Below, in pieces: positions 1 to 7,859 of a DNA stretch of 64,000 bases. Where the stretch lies: assembly GCA_016187945.1 (NCBI GenBank), contig JACPIT010000004.1, positions 62,001 through 126,000 on the forward strand, read 5' to 3'. Source of the DNA: Opitutia bacterium. GTDB taxonomy: Bacteria > Verrucomicrobiota > Verrucomicrobiia > Opitutales > Opitutaceae. Under the pieces are notes generated by a model. That model did no database searches. It saw only the letters and a list, made by a program, of their open reading frames with translations, and was not told the DNA's origin. The position numbers and the translations under genes are program-made. Each line of letters begins with the position of its first letter. The first letter of the stretch is position 1.

Positions 1-77
1 CGAGTTCATAGGCGGGGGCAGGTTGCCGGCGACGCGCCACGCTCGCAAGCGGCGAGGCATCGGATTTTCAGGCGCTT

Positions 78-2636
78 TCAGGGCTTGACCACAAGCTGCG
101 CCCGCTGGGCGGTGGTGAAATATTTCCGCGCGAACGTCTGCAGATCGCCGAGCGCCACGCCGTCGATGTGCGCGTCGTAGTTGCGCCAGTCGTTGACCGG
201 CAGTCCGTAGACCGCGTTGAGCGCGGCTTGCATCGCGCGGGCGGAATTCGTCTGCATGCCCATGCGTTTGCCGGCCTTCAGGCGCGTCTGGCAGCGGCGC
301 AGTTCCTCCGCGGTGACGCCGCCGCCCTGCACGCGCGCGATCTCGAGCGCGAACTCCTCGAGCACTTCGCCGTAGCGCGCCGGGCTGGTGCCGGCGTAGA
401 AATAGAACATGCCGTCGCGCAGGCCGGTGACGCGGCTCGAGCGGACGAAATACGCGAGGCTCTTCTGCTCGCGCACGCGCTCGAAGAGATTCGACGACAT
501 GCCGCTGAACAATTCCTCGGCGACCTCGGCGACGTAGTAATCCGGCGCGAGCAAGCCCGGCCCCGGGAACGCCTGGAACACGATCGCCTGCTGGCGCGGC
601 TGCGGTTCGACAAATTCGCCGACGCCGGGGGCGAAAGCCGGGGTCGGATACTTCGCGGCGCCCTTCGGCAATTTCGCGAGGAACGCCTTCAGCTTCGGCG
701 CGAGCCGCTTCGGATCGAAGTCGCCCGCGACGGCGAGCACGGCGTTCGAGGCGACGGCGAGTTTCGCGTGCAGCGTCTTCAGATCGGCGGGCGTAACGGC
801 GGTCAGGCCGGCTTCGTTGCCGCCGGCTTCGACGGCGAACGGATGCGCGCCGAAGAATTTCTCGCGGAGTTTCTTCCGGCCGACGGTGACCGGATCGTCC
901 ATCGCCTCGCGGAGGCTGGCGAGCGCGCCCTCGCGCTCGATCTCGAGGCGGTCCGATTTGAACGCCGGCGCGAGCACGGCGTCGGCGATCAACTCGAGCG
1001 CGCGCGCGGCGTCGCCGGGGAGCACCTCGGCGTAGAGGCCGAAGCTGTTGTTGCCGGAGAAATCGTTGAACGTGCCGCCGACTTCCTCGATGGCCTGCGC
1101 GACTTGTTCGGCGGTGCGTTTCTTCGTGTCCTTCGCGAGCAGCGTGGACATGAGCGCGCAGACGCCGCGGCGGTCGGCGGGCTCGAAGAGCGGGCCGCCG
1201 GCGAAGGCGAGGCGCAGGTGGAGATTCGGGAGGCAGCGGTTCGGCTGGAGGAGGAGGCGCGCGCCGTTGGGGAGTTTGATTTCCTCGAAGTCGAGCGAGG
1301 CGGAGGCGCTCGCGGCGGCGGTTTCCGTTTTCGCGGCGGCGGCTTTCGGGTTGGAGGAAACGACCGTGAGTTTCTCCGGGACGAGGTATTTTTTCGCCGC
1401 GCGCTGGAGATCGGCGGGCTTGAGCGCGGCGAGGCGCTCGAAGTAGCGGCGCGTGTAGTTGACGTCGCCGACGACGACTTCGGCGGAGCCGAGGCGCGAG
1501 GCCTGGCCGGACATCGTCTTGCGCATGTTCACCTCGGAGGTGACGGCTTGGCGGACGGCTTTGGCGAGCGCGCGCGGGCTGACGCCTTTCGTGACGAGGC
1601 GGGCGATCTCGCGGAGCACGGCGGTCTCGGCGGCGGCGCGCTTGTCGGAATCGGCGAGGAAGGAGACGTAGAACAGGCCGCTCGTGCCGGGGCTCCACGT
1701 CATCGCGTCGATGGTGTGCACGAGGCGGCTTTTTTCGCGGATGCTTTGCCAGAGGAGCGAGCTGTCGCCGTGGCCGAGGACCATCGCGAGCATGTCGAGC
1801 GCGGGCATGTCCTCGTGCGCGAGGCCGGGGATTTGCCAGCCGAGGCCGGCGCGGGAGACTTGGACGTCTTCGAAGAGGTGCTGGTCGCGGCGGGAGAGTT
1901 GCGGCGTCTCGTCGGGCACGAGCACGGGCGCGAGGCGGCGGCGCGCGACGGCGCCGAAATGCTGCCCGATCGCGGCACGGGTCGCGGCGGGCTCGAAGTC
2001 GCCGACGATGACGACGACGAGGTTGTTGGGCGCGTAGCGCTCGCGGTAGTAGGCGACGAGGTCGTCGCGCGAGTTGGCGGCGAAGACGTCGCGGTGGCCG
2101 ATGATCGGCTGGCGATACGGGTGCGTGCGGTAGGCGGTCTCGAAGAGCGCCTGGCCGAGGCGCTGGTCGGGATCGTCGAGGCACATGTCGATCTCGCGCA
2201 GGATGACGTCTTTTTCCTTGGCGACTTCGTCGGCGGGGAGCGTCGAGTGGAGCGTGGCGTCGGCGAGGAGGTCGATGGCGACGGCGGTGTGTTCGCCGGG
2301 GACGTCGATGTAGTAGACGGTGCGGTCGAAGGTGGTGTAGGCGTTGATGTAGCCGCCGTGGGCCTGGACGGTGGCGGAGATTTCGCGGCCGGCGCGACGC
2401 TCGGTGCCCTTGAAGAGCATGTGCTCGAGGTAGTGCGAGAGGCCGGCGCCGAGGTGCGCGCCTTCGTGGATGCTGCCGGTTTTTACCCAGACTTGCACGG
2501 AGGCGACGGGCGCGGCGGTGTCGTGCTTGAGGAGCACGGCGAGGCCGTTGGGCAGGACGTAGCGCTCGATGTTTTCGCGCCAGAGCGATTCGAGGAGCGC
2601 GAGGTCGCGCGAGCGGGAGGAGTTTTTTTGCGGCAT
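78..2636 (-). CDS. M16 family zinc metallopeptidase, two-repeat form
   Basis: An 852-residue M16 (pitrilysin/processing-peptidase) protein. The N-terminal half carries the inverted zinc motif HYLEH at residues 68-72, with the downstream glutamate expected in EKDVILREID near residue 148. The C-terminal half (from about residue 450, LPNGARLLLQPN) repeats the fold without the zinc motif, as in two-domain M16B enzymes where only one half is catalytic. No signal peptide is evident, so a cytoplasmic role in peptide degradation or processing is the default; some relatives are periplasmic. It follows the Minf_1886-type gene on the same strand after an 88-base gap holding half a palindromic repeat. 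The ATG start gives a full-length N-terminus. The family is clear; the substrate is unknown. Confidence 0.93.
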   Translation of the reverse strand: MPQKNSSRSRDLALLESLWRENIERYVLPNGLAVLLKHDTAAPVASVQVWVKTGSIHEGAHLGAGLSHYLEHMLFKGTERRAGREISATVQAHGGYINAYTTFDRTVYYIDVPGEHTAVAIDLLADATLHSTLPADEVAKEKDVILREIDMCLDDPDQRLGQALFETAYRTHPYRQPIIGHRDVFAANSRDDLVAYYRERYAPNNLVVVIVGDFEPAATRAAIGQHFGAVARRRLAPVLVPDETPQLSRRDQHLFEDVQVSRAGLGWQIPGLAHEDMPALDMLAMVLGHGDSSLLWQSIREKSRLVHTIDAMTWSPGTSGLFYVSFLADSDKRAAAETAVLREIARLVTKGVSPRALAKAVRQAVTSEVNMRKTMSGQASRLGSAEVVVGDVNYTRRYFERLAALKPADLQRAAKKYLVPEKLTVVSSNPKAAAAKTETAAASASASLDFEEIKLPNGARLLLQPNRCLPNLHLRLAFAGGPLFEPADRRGVCALMSTLLAKDTKKRTAEQVAQAIEEVGGTFNDFSGNNSFGLYAEVLPGDAARALELIADAVLAPAFKSDRLEIEREGALASLREAMDDPVTVGRKKLREKFFGAHPFAVEAGGNEAGLTAVTPADLKTLHAKLAVASNAVLAVAGDFDPKRLAPKLKAFLAKLPKGAAKYPTPAFAPGVGEFVEPQPRQQAIVFQAFPGPGLLAPDYYVAEVAEELFSGMSSNLFERVREQKSLAYFVRSSRVTGLRDGMFYFYAGTSPARYGEVLEEFALEIARVQGGGVTAEELRRCQTRLKAGKRMGMQTNSARAMQAALNAVYGLPVNDWRNYDAHIDGVALGDLQTFARKYFTTAQRAQLVVKP

Positions 2637-2675
2637 GAAAAAAGGTCGGAGCGGGGGCGGCGGAGGCGGAGGCGC

Positions 2676-2702
2676 GGCTCGTCGGGGACGACTCTCCCTA
2701 CC
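2676..2702. repeat. Half copy of REP-like repeat family B
   Basis: A 27-base arm reading GGCTCGTCGGGGACGACTC and ending CCCTACC (GTAG border on the minus strand). The same arm recurs at 40924-40950, 59074-59100 and as a full inverted pair at 61568-61634. It lies in the gap upstream of the M16 gene. Confidence 0.8.
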
Positions 2703-2724
2703 GACGCGATGAGGACGGCGGAGC

Positions 2725-3156
2725 TTAGTTCGAGGCGCCGAACGAGGCGCGGCGTCCGCGGCTCTTCGTCGGCACGAAGGGCTTCACGAAGGCCTCTTCG
2801 AAATCGTAGATGTCGGCGAAGTCCTCGCGCCGGTCGTTTTCGGTTTTCGAGAATACGCTGTATTCGATCAGGTTGAAAACGATGTCGCCGATGTCGCGAC
2901 AGCGGGTGATGCCCCAGGCGTTGAGGACGGTTTTCGCGAGCGGGCCGAACTGATCGAGCGCGAAGTCGCGCACGCCGGCGAGCAGTTCCGGGCCGGTGAC
3001 GTGTTGCGAGCGCGCGGTGCGTTCGGGGGCGCGCTTCTTCATTTCCTTCACCGTGTGATCGAGCGCTTGCCGGACAAAAGTGTAGGCCTTGCGATCGAAA
3101 CGCGGGTCTTCCTTGCAGATGAGTTCGACGACTTCGCTGAATTCCAGGTCTTGCAT
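2725..3156 (-). CDS. Minf_1886 family protein (Verrucomicrobia/Planctomycete conserved protein)
   Basis: A 143-residue protein starting MQDLEFSEVVELICKEDPRF. It has the family landmarks YTFVRQALD, HVTGPELL, ALDQFGPLAKTVLNAWG and REDFADIYDFEEAF. This matches my memory of the Minf_1886 (Plancto_Ver_chp, TIGR04138) family, restricted to Planctomycetes and Verrucomicrobia; its function is unknown. The frame stays open for 78 codons upstream, but that extension is Arg/Pro/Trp-rich and unlike the family, so I start at the ATG at 3156. The basic tail TKSRGRRASFGASN follows the conserved core. It is divergent from the fur-type gene, and it is a useful marker for the phylum. Confidence 0.82.
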   Translation of the reverse strand: MQDLEFSEVVELICKEDPRFDRKAYTFVRQALDHTVKEMKKRAPERTARSQHVTGPELLAGVRDFALDQFGPLAKTVLNAWGITRCRDIGDIVFNLIEYSVFSKTENDRREDFADIYDFEEAFVKPFVPTKSRGRRASFGASN

Positions 3157-3372
3157 CAATGGTTTCGGCGGACAGCTAGCACAGCGCCAACGCGTTCGCA
3201 ACCAGCACGTCGCGCCGGAGCCAAGGGGCCATTTTCGCCACGTAATGCCCGCCGGCCGGGCCGCCGCGTCGGACCCAACCGGACAATACGCCGCTTTTTC
3301 GACGAAACGTCCGGAAAGTCCCTCGCCAAAAGCGACAGATTTCCCACTGTCGTGGACTTCGTTATTTTCCGC

Positions 3373-3915
3373 ATGATTGCCGCCACTCAATCAAATCACC
3401 CGCTCGCCGGAGTGCTTCCGCCGAAGACGGTCGATCCGCTCGTCGATGCGAGCGCGCGCATGCGAAAGGCAGGCATGCGCATCACCAAACCCCGCGTCGC
3501 GCTGATCGAGGCGCTCGCACGCCGCACCGCGCCGGTCGCGATCGAGACCCTGCACCAGGAACTGAACACGGCGCCGTGCGACCTCGTCACCGTCTATCGC
3601 TGTCTCGCCGCGTTCGAGAAGATCGGGATCGTGCGCCGGAGTTTTCAGCACAACGGCACGAGCATGTATGAACTCGTGCTCACCGCGCGCCCGAAGCACT
3701 ACCACATCGTCTGCAAGAACTGCGGCGCGACGGAGCCGGTGGACTATTTCCCGATCGAAGGCGTCGAGCGGGTGCTGCGCGAGCGCGGCTACGCCGAGCT
3801 GACGCACCTCGTCGAATTTTTCGGCACCTGTCCCGCGTGCCAGCAGCAGGCGGCCGGCAATCGCGTGGCGCAGGCGCAAGCCGCCACGAACGTTCCGCCG
3901 ACCGAGCGCAACTGA
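3373..3915 (+). CDS. Fur family metal-responsive transcriptional regulator
   Basis: A 180-residue Fur/Zur/PerR-family repressor. A winged helix spans about residues 30-95 (RITKPRVALIEAL, then DLVTVYRCLAAFEKIGIV, the recognition-helix region). The dimerisation domain has HYHIVCKNCG and two CxxC pairs (C114/C117, C153/C156) for structural zinc. Such proteins bind DNA as dimers when loaded with Fe, Zn or Mn. The canonical HHHDH string is reduced to RPKHYH, so sub-family assignment (Fur versus Zur) is unsafe. The ATG at 3373 precedes the domain by about 30 residues; the ATG for MRKAGMRI at codon 30 is an alternative start. The Gln/Ala-rich tail after residue 157 is unconserved. Confidence 0.88.
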   Translation: MIAATQSNHPLAGVLPPKTVDPLVDASARMRKAGMRITKPRVALIEALARRTAPVAIETLHQELNTAPCDLVTVYRCLAAFEKIGIVRRSFQHNGTSMYELVLTARPKHYHIVCKNCGATEPVDYFPIEGVERVLRERGYAELTHLVEFFGTCPACQQQAAGNRVAQAQAATNVPPTERN

Positions 3916-3995
3916 CGAGCGCGACGGCTCCGAGCGATTCTGCGCAGGCGCGGCCGCAAGCCGCGCCTTTCGTTTCTTCCTAGAAAGCGCAGTTG

Positions 3996-4133
3996 AACCA
4001 CTGATTTTCACTGATGAGCACTCATCGAAGCAGGCTTGCATCGCCGCGATCGCCCACCTGGCAGTTAAGCCACCTCGCGCCGCGCGTTTCGGCCTTCCTA
4101 TTCATCAGTGTGCATGAGTGTTCATCAGTGGTT
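3996..4133. repeat. Inverted pair of quasi-repetitive arms (CACTGAT type)
   Basis: Left arm 3996-4025 begins AACCACTGATTTTCACTGAT. Right arm 4104-4133 is its imperfect reverse complement (about 23 of 30 positions), ending ATCAGTGGTT. Each arm is built of CACTGATG/CACTCATG-like units. The arms flank about 78 bases of unrelated sequence. The rest of the 390-base gap between the fur-type gene and the GlsB gene shows no gene I can support. Confidence 0.75.
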
Positions 4134-4305
4134 AATCTTCTGCGGAATTTAGGTTTTGGGCGTTGGAGATCGGCGAGGGACAACGTCGCGGCCGCCATCC
4201 GGTGACGACCCGACGCGGCGGTGCGCAGAATTTCGCGACCGTCTCGACGGCACGCGCGCGGCGGCGGCGGGGTCGTCAGTGGTTCAACTCAACCAGGAGG
4301 AACGT

Positions 4306-4566
4306 ATGTCCATTCTCGCCACCATTCTCATCGGTCTCGTGGTCGGTATCGTCGCAAAGCTCCTCATGCCGGGCAACGATCCGGGCGGGGTCATCATGAC
4401 CATCCTGCTGGGCATCGCGGGAGCTTTCGTCGCCGGCTGGATCGGTCGTGCCGCCGGCTGGTATGCGGAGGGCGAACCGGTCGGCTTCATCGCATCGGTG
4501 CTCGGCTCGATCCTCCTGCTCGTGCTGTATCGCGCGGCGTTCGGGCGGCGGCACCGACTGCATTGA
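4306..4566 (+). CDS. GlsB/YeaQ/YmgE-type small membrane protein
   Basis: An 86-residue integral membrane protein with three hydrophobic segments (about residues 3-18, 28-48, 60-78) and conserved glycines in GLVVGIVAKLLMPGNDPGG and GIAGAFVAGWIG, as in the transglycosylase-associated / stress-response GlsB-YeaQ family. Function is poorly known; members are often induced by envelope or general stress. The start at 4306 is fixed by a near-perfect Shine-Dalgarno AGGAGG at 4295-4300, five bases before the ATG and one of the best in the window. The longer open frame upstream is compositional. It is monocistronic, flanked by repeats. Confidence 0.88.
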   Translation: MSILATILIGLVVGIVAKLLMPGNDPGGVIMTILLGIAGAFVAGWIGRAAGWYAEGEPVGFIASVLGSILLLVLYRAAFGRRHRLH

Positions 4567-4598
4567 GCGCTGCGCGGTCGCGAGAGCGCAGCGGTCGG

Positions 4599-4713
4599 GC
4601 GTAAAGCCGCTCCTGCAATTTCGCGGTGGCATCGCCGGCGTGCGGTTCTTTTCTGCGCGGCCTTTAGCCCGCGCTGAGAATTCCCCGGTGCGGGCTGAAG
4701 CACCGCACTACCC
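4599..4713. repeat. Cluster of REP-like arms (family A half copy plus family S pair)
   Basis: 4599-4617 reads GCGTAAAGCCGCTCCTGCA, a single arm of family A. 4654-4713 holds a second palindrome with arms GCCTTTAGCCCGCGC and GCGGGCTGAAGCACCGC, ending CACTACC, related to copies at 25160-25220 and 55679-55703. With the next element it fills most of the 418-base gap between the GlsB gene and fliC; I see no gene there. Confidence 0.7.
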
Positions 4714-4734
4714 CAAAACCACGCTCGCGTGAAC

Positions 4735-4810
4735 TGCAGGAGCGGCTTTACGTCGCGATTGGTTCGAAGCGCGCGCCGCGCACGAATCGCGGCGTAAAGC
4801 CGCTCCTACA
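4735..4810. repeat. REP-like inverted repeat, family A copy 1
   Basis: Left arm 4735-4760 (TGCAGGAGCGGCTTTACGTC and on) pairs with right arm 4785-4810 (GGCGTAAAGCCGCTCCTACA). The same element recurs at 25242-25319 and 27995-28073 with loop sequences that vary. Confidence 0.88.
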
Positions 4811-4858
4811 ACTTCGCGATGGCAACGCCGACGCGCGAGCTGAAGCGCCGCGCTACGG

Positions 4859-4897
4859 CAAAAAAAGACCGCCGTCGGTTGCACGCGACGGCGGTCT
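4859..4897 (-). terminator. Rho-independent terminator of fliC / flagellar cluster
   Basis: A perfect 12-base-pair stem (AGACCGCCGTCG 4866-4877 with CGACGGCGGTCT 4886-4897) around an 8-base loop is followed, reading the minus strand, by a run of seven T. It lies about 90 bases past the fliC stop. Confidence 0.93.
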
Positions 4898-4984
4898 GGG
4901 AACGGCGGGTTGTTCTAGTGGTTGGCCCGTCGAAGGGGGCGGCAGCGCGAGGGGGATGAGGTCGCGCCAACGACTGAGCTGAAA

Positions 4985-5863
4985 TTACTGCTGGAGCAGG
5001 TTGAGGACGCTCTTCGGGCTCTGGTTGGCTTGGGCCAGCATCGCGGTGCCGGATTGGACGAGGATGTTGTATTTCGCGTATTGGGTGGATTCCTCGGCCA
5101 CGTCGACATCGCGAATGCGCGAGATGGCGGCGCCGAGGTTTTCGTATTCGACCTGGAGCGTCTTCGCCGCGAGTTCGAGGCGGGATTGCGAAGCGCCGAG
5201 CGAGGCGCGTTCCGTGGCGACGTCCTGAATCGCGGAGGTGATCTTGCCGATCGCGTCGGCATCGGTGACGGCGAGCGCGTAGGTGCCGGACGAGTTCTGG
5301 TCGATGATGTCGAGCATCGAACCGTCGCGGAGATTGGACTCGGGGATGGTCATGTCCTGGCCGACGGCCTGACCGATCGTGACGGTGAGTCCGGTGGCGT
5401 TGGCGCCGAAGAGCGTGATGCCGTTGAACGCGCCGAGCGGCGTGTCGATGTCGGCGGTGCCGCCGATCTCGCTGGTCGGGCCGCCGATGGTGGCGCGGAG
5501 CTGGTCCTGGAGGGCGCTGAACTCTTCCTGGTAGAGGGCGACGTCGGTCGAGTTTTTCGTCACGTCTTTCGCGAGGATCGCGAGTTCGGACATGCGCGAG
5601 AGGATCTTCGTCATGCCGGACATGAAGCCGTCGGCGGTCTGGACGAAGGAGATCGCATTCTGGACGTTCGTCGTTGCGGCTTTGACGCGCTTGTTTTGCG
5701 CGTCGAGTTTTTCGGAGACGGCGAGGCCGGCGGCATCGTCGGAGGGGTTGACGATCTTCGTGCCGGAGGAGAGACGCGTGAGGGAACGCCCGAGCATTTC
5801 CTGCGAAGCAGTGAGGTTGCGGGCGGCGGCGATGGCCTGGATGTTGGTATTGATGACGCTCAT
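4985..5863 (-). CDS. fliC: Flagellin
   Basis: A 292-residue flagellin, the filament subunit exported through the flagellar type III apparatus. The N-terminal D0/D1 helices are clear (MSVINTNIQAIAAARNL, RLSSGTKIVNPSDDAAGLAV). So is the C-terminal D1/D0 part (SRIRDVDVAEESTQYAKYNI, ending ANQSPKSVLNLLQQ). The central variable domain is short (about residues 140-195), giving a compact flagellin. It is the last gene of the flagellar cluster, 18 bases after csrA, and ends in a strong terminator. No good Shine-Dalgarno and no obvious CsrA-type ANGGA motif is visible in the 18-base leader. FliW, encoded just upstream, is expected to bind this protein. Confidence 0.97.
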   Translation of the reverse strand: MSVINTNIQAIAAARNLTASQEMLGRSLTRLSSGTKIVNPSDDAAGLAVSEKLDAQNKRVKAATTNVQNAISFVQTADGFMSGMTKILSRMSELAILAKDVTKNSTDVALYQEEFSALQDQLRATIGGPTSEIGGTADIDTPLGAFNGITLFGANATGLTVTIGQAVGQDMTIPESNLRDGSMLDIIDQNSSGTYALAVTDADAIGKITSAIQDVATERASLGASQSRLELAAKTLQVEYENLGAAISRIRDVDVAEESTQYAKYNILVQSGTAMLAQANQSPKSVLNLLQQ

Positions 5864-5881
5864 GGCGGGTGGTGGTTCGGG

Positions 5882-6223
5882 TTAAGCCGCGTTGACCTTG
5901 ACCGCGGGTTTCGCGGGCAGGGCGGGCGCGGGTTGTTTGCCACCATCCATGGCGGACGACTGAACGGGACCGGCATCCTTGGTCCGGTTGATTTTGGGAA
6001 GGGACGGAAGCGCGGGCGCGCCGGCGGGGCCGTGCGCGGGTTTGAACGCGGCCGCCTGGTTGTTGGCGGCGATGGCGGTCTGCACTTCCTTGCGGAAAAT
6101 GGGGACTTCGCGCGGGGCGATGATGCCGATCTTCACGACGTCGCCGTCGATCCGGTTGATGCGGATCTCGATGCCGTCGCCGATGACGATCGCCTCGTTG
6201 GTTTTTCGGGAAAGGACGAGCAT
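5882..6223 (-). CDS. csrA: Carbon storage regulator CsrA with long C-terminal tail
   Basis: Residues 1-48 are a textbook CsrA/RsmA RNA-binding fold ([43 protein letters not shown]), including the RNA-contacting Arg of APREVP. CsrA dimers bind GGA-containing mRNA leaders and block translation. Typical CsrA is about 60-75 residues; this one has 113, with a Pro/Ala/Lys-rich, probably disordered tail from about residue 58. It sits between fliW and fliC, the arrangement seen where FliW sequesters CsrA until flagellin is exported. The tail could be a FliW-contact or localisation element; that is inference. Confidence 0.95.
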   Translation of the reverse strand: MLVLSRKTNEAIVIGDGIEIRINRIDGDVVKIGIIAPREVPIFRKEVQTAIAANNQAAAFKPAHGPAGAPALPSLPKINRTKDAGPVQSSAMDGGKQPAPALPAKPAVKVNAA

Positions 6224-6240
6224 GGTGGGGGGCGCGGCGC

Positions 6241-6336
6241 CAGTTGAAGTTTAAGTTCCGAGTTTACGTTGAGGTTTCGCGGGCGGGGCCGGGAGGGCGG
6301 TCGGGCGCTGGAACTTCAACTTTCGTCTTCAACTCG
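6241..6336. repeat. Inverted pair of quasi-repetitive arms (AGTTGAAG type)
   Basis: Left arm 6241-6274 (CAGTTGAAGTTTAAGTTCC and on) and right arm 6308-6336 (GGAACTTCAACTTTCGTCTTC and on) are inverted relative to each other and fill most of the gap between fliW and csrA. The arms are visibly A+T-richer than the flanking genes. Confidence 0.65.
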
Positions 6337-6347
6337 CGCGCAGCGCG

Positions 6348-6812
6348 TTAGGCGGTGGCCTCGTTGGGGACGTCGGTGGTTTCGACGAGCGGGTGATGCG
6401 CGGAGTAGCGCGAGTAGTTGGAGATGACGAGCTGGCGGCCGGTCCTCGTGCGGCGGTTGACGAGGATCGGGCCGATGAGGTTGACCTTCGCTTCGAGCGG
6501 GCGCTGCTGCTCCATGGTGACGATGTTGAGCACCATCGCTTCGGAGCTGTCGCGGAGGTCGAGCTGAGCGGCGTCGTCGTCGAAGACTTCGGGCGAGTAG
6601 CCGGCGATGAGGCCGGCGGGCTCGATGACCACGAAGTGGACGGTGTCGGTGCCGTTGCTGAGCTTCATCCAGAGGAACGGCAGGTGGTCGGGCACGTAGA
6701 GGAGCTCGGCCTGCGTGTAGTCGCGAAAACCGATGATGCCCTGCGGCAAGGTGAAACGGTTTGCGACCGGTTGGTCGATTTCGGCGGAGGGCGTTTCGAG
6801 GAGCACTTTCAT
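6348..6812 (-). CDS. fliW: Flagellar assembly factor FliW
   Basis: A 154-residue FliW. Family landmarks are the early LPQGIIGFRDY, the central LNIVTM and the C-terminal NLIGPILVN. FliW binds free flagellin; when flagellin is exported, FliW is released and captures CsrA, lifting repression of flagellin translation. Its position directly before csrA and fliC supports this partner-switch role. It starts 24 bases after the flgL stop and is followed by a 124-base gap containing an inverted repeat. No odd residues seen. Confidence 0.93.
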   Translation of the reverse strand: MKVLLETPSAEIDQPVANRFTLPQGIIGFRDYTQAELLYVPDHLPFLWMKLSNGTDTVHFVVIEPAGLIAGYSPEVFDDDAAQLDLRDSSEAMVLNIVTMEQQRPLEAKVNLIGPILVNRRTRTGRQLVISNYSRYSAHHPLVETTDVPNEATA

Positions 6813-6836
6813 GGGGTTGGCGGGAGAGCGGGCGGT

Positions 6837-7733
6837 TTACTTGAGATAGTCGAGGAGCGAGAGCTTCATGATGTTGGACGCGGATTGGAGGGCGGCCTGG
6901 TAGGCGACCTGCGTCTGGTTGAGTTTCACGATGGCGGAAGGCAGGTCGCCGTCGGCCTCGGCCGAAACGAGTTTCTCGAGGTTTTCGGCGCGCTCGCTCT
7001 GCTGGGTCTGGTTGACCTCGATGCGCATCTGGACGGCGCCGTGTTCGGAGAGGGCGTCGACGAGCACGTCTTCGCTGCTGAGCAAGTCGGTTTGCGCGGT
7101 CTGCACGGCGGCGGTGGTGCCGCCGCGGAGCGCGTCGCGCAGGGCGACGAGACGGTTGATAAAGTCGCCGATGCCGGTGTTCGTCGCGCCGCTGGTGCCG
7201 GGTGCGACGCTCGAAGACTCGCTGAGCGCGATCGCGGACTGCGTGGTGTTGCCGGCGTAAGTGGCGCCCGTCACCTCGCCGCTCGCGTCGCGCGTGGCGG
7301 CGAACGGCGGAGTGTCGACCGCGGTGCCGGCGTAGATGTAGTCGTTGCGGAACTTCGTGTTGCCGAGCTGCACGGCCTGCTCGATGAGCTGATTGATCTC
7401 GGACGCGTAGGCGGTGCGCGCGTCGGACGAGATGGCGCCGGTGCCGAGAGTGCCGACCTCCGTGGCGCGGTCGGAGAGCTTCTTGATCTGTTGCAGGCCC
7501 GAGTAGGAAGCCTGGCTGACTTCGAGCGCGCGCTCGGCGTTGCGTTGGAACTGCTCGATGCCGCGACGCTCGCTCTCGAGATTGATCACGCGGCTGACGG
7601 CGGCGGGATCGTCGTCGGGGTTGGTGATGCGCTGGCCGTTCGCCACCTGCGACTGCAACCGCGCCTGCTGCGATCCGAGGTTCTGGATCTGGCGGACGAT
7701 GTTGTCGGAGACGGTGCTGGAGGCGATTCTCAT
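6837..7733 (-). CDS. flgL: Flagellar hook-associated protein 3 (hook-filament junction)
   Basis: A 298-residue FlgL with the flagellin-like N-terminus MRIASSTVSDNIVRQIQNL, RITNPDDDPAAVSRV and C-terminal coiled region ending QSASNIMKLSLLDYLK. It forms the outer junction ring between FlgK and the filament. I use the ATG at 7733; ten more codons are open upstream, but they derive from the adjoining repeat and are not family-like. It is followed closely by fliW and preceded by flgK across a 126-base repeat-filled gap. Confidence 0.94.
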   Translation of the reverse strand: MRIASSTVSDNIVRQIQNLGSQQARLQSQVANGQRITNPDDDPAAVSRVINLESERRGIEQFQRNAERALEVSQASYSGLQQIKKLSDRATEVGTLGTGAISSDARTAYASEINQLIEQAVQLGNTKFRNDYIYAGTAVDTPPFAATRDASGEVTGATYAGNTTQSAIALSESSSVAPGTSGATNTGIGDFINRLVALRDALRGGTTAAVQTAQTDLLSSEDVLVDALSEHGAVQMRIEVNQTQQSERAENLEKLVSAEADGDLPSAIVKLNQTQVAYQAALQSASNIMKLSLLDYLK

Positions 7734-7738
7734 GGCGC

Positions 7739-7855
7739 AAAAATCCCAAACGCCAATGGTCAAACGCCAAAGCTCGCGAGCGGGAGTGGGCGCGAGAGTC
7801 CGGAGACGGTGGCGTTACGGTGGATCATTTGGAGTTTGGACATTTGGTGTTTCGG
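7739..7855. repeat. Inverted pair of quasi-repetitive arms (CCAAACGCCAA type)
   Basis: Left arm 7739-7772 contains CCCAAACGCCAATGGTCAAA. Right arm 7825-7855 (TTTGGAGTTTGGACATTTGG) is its imperfect reverse complement. It fills the flgK-flgL gap and is related in style to the element at 62861-62991. Confidence 0.72.
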
Positions 7856-7859
7856 ACGG

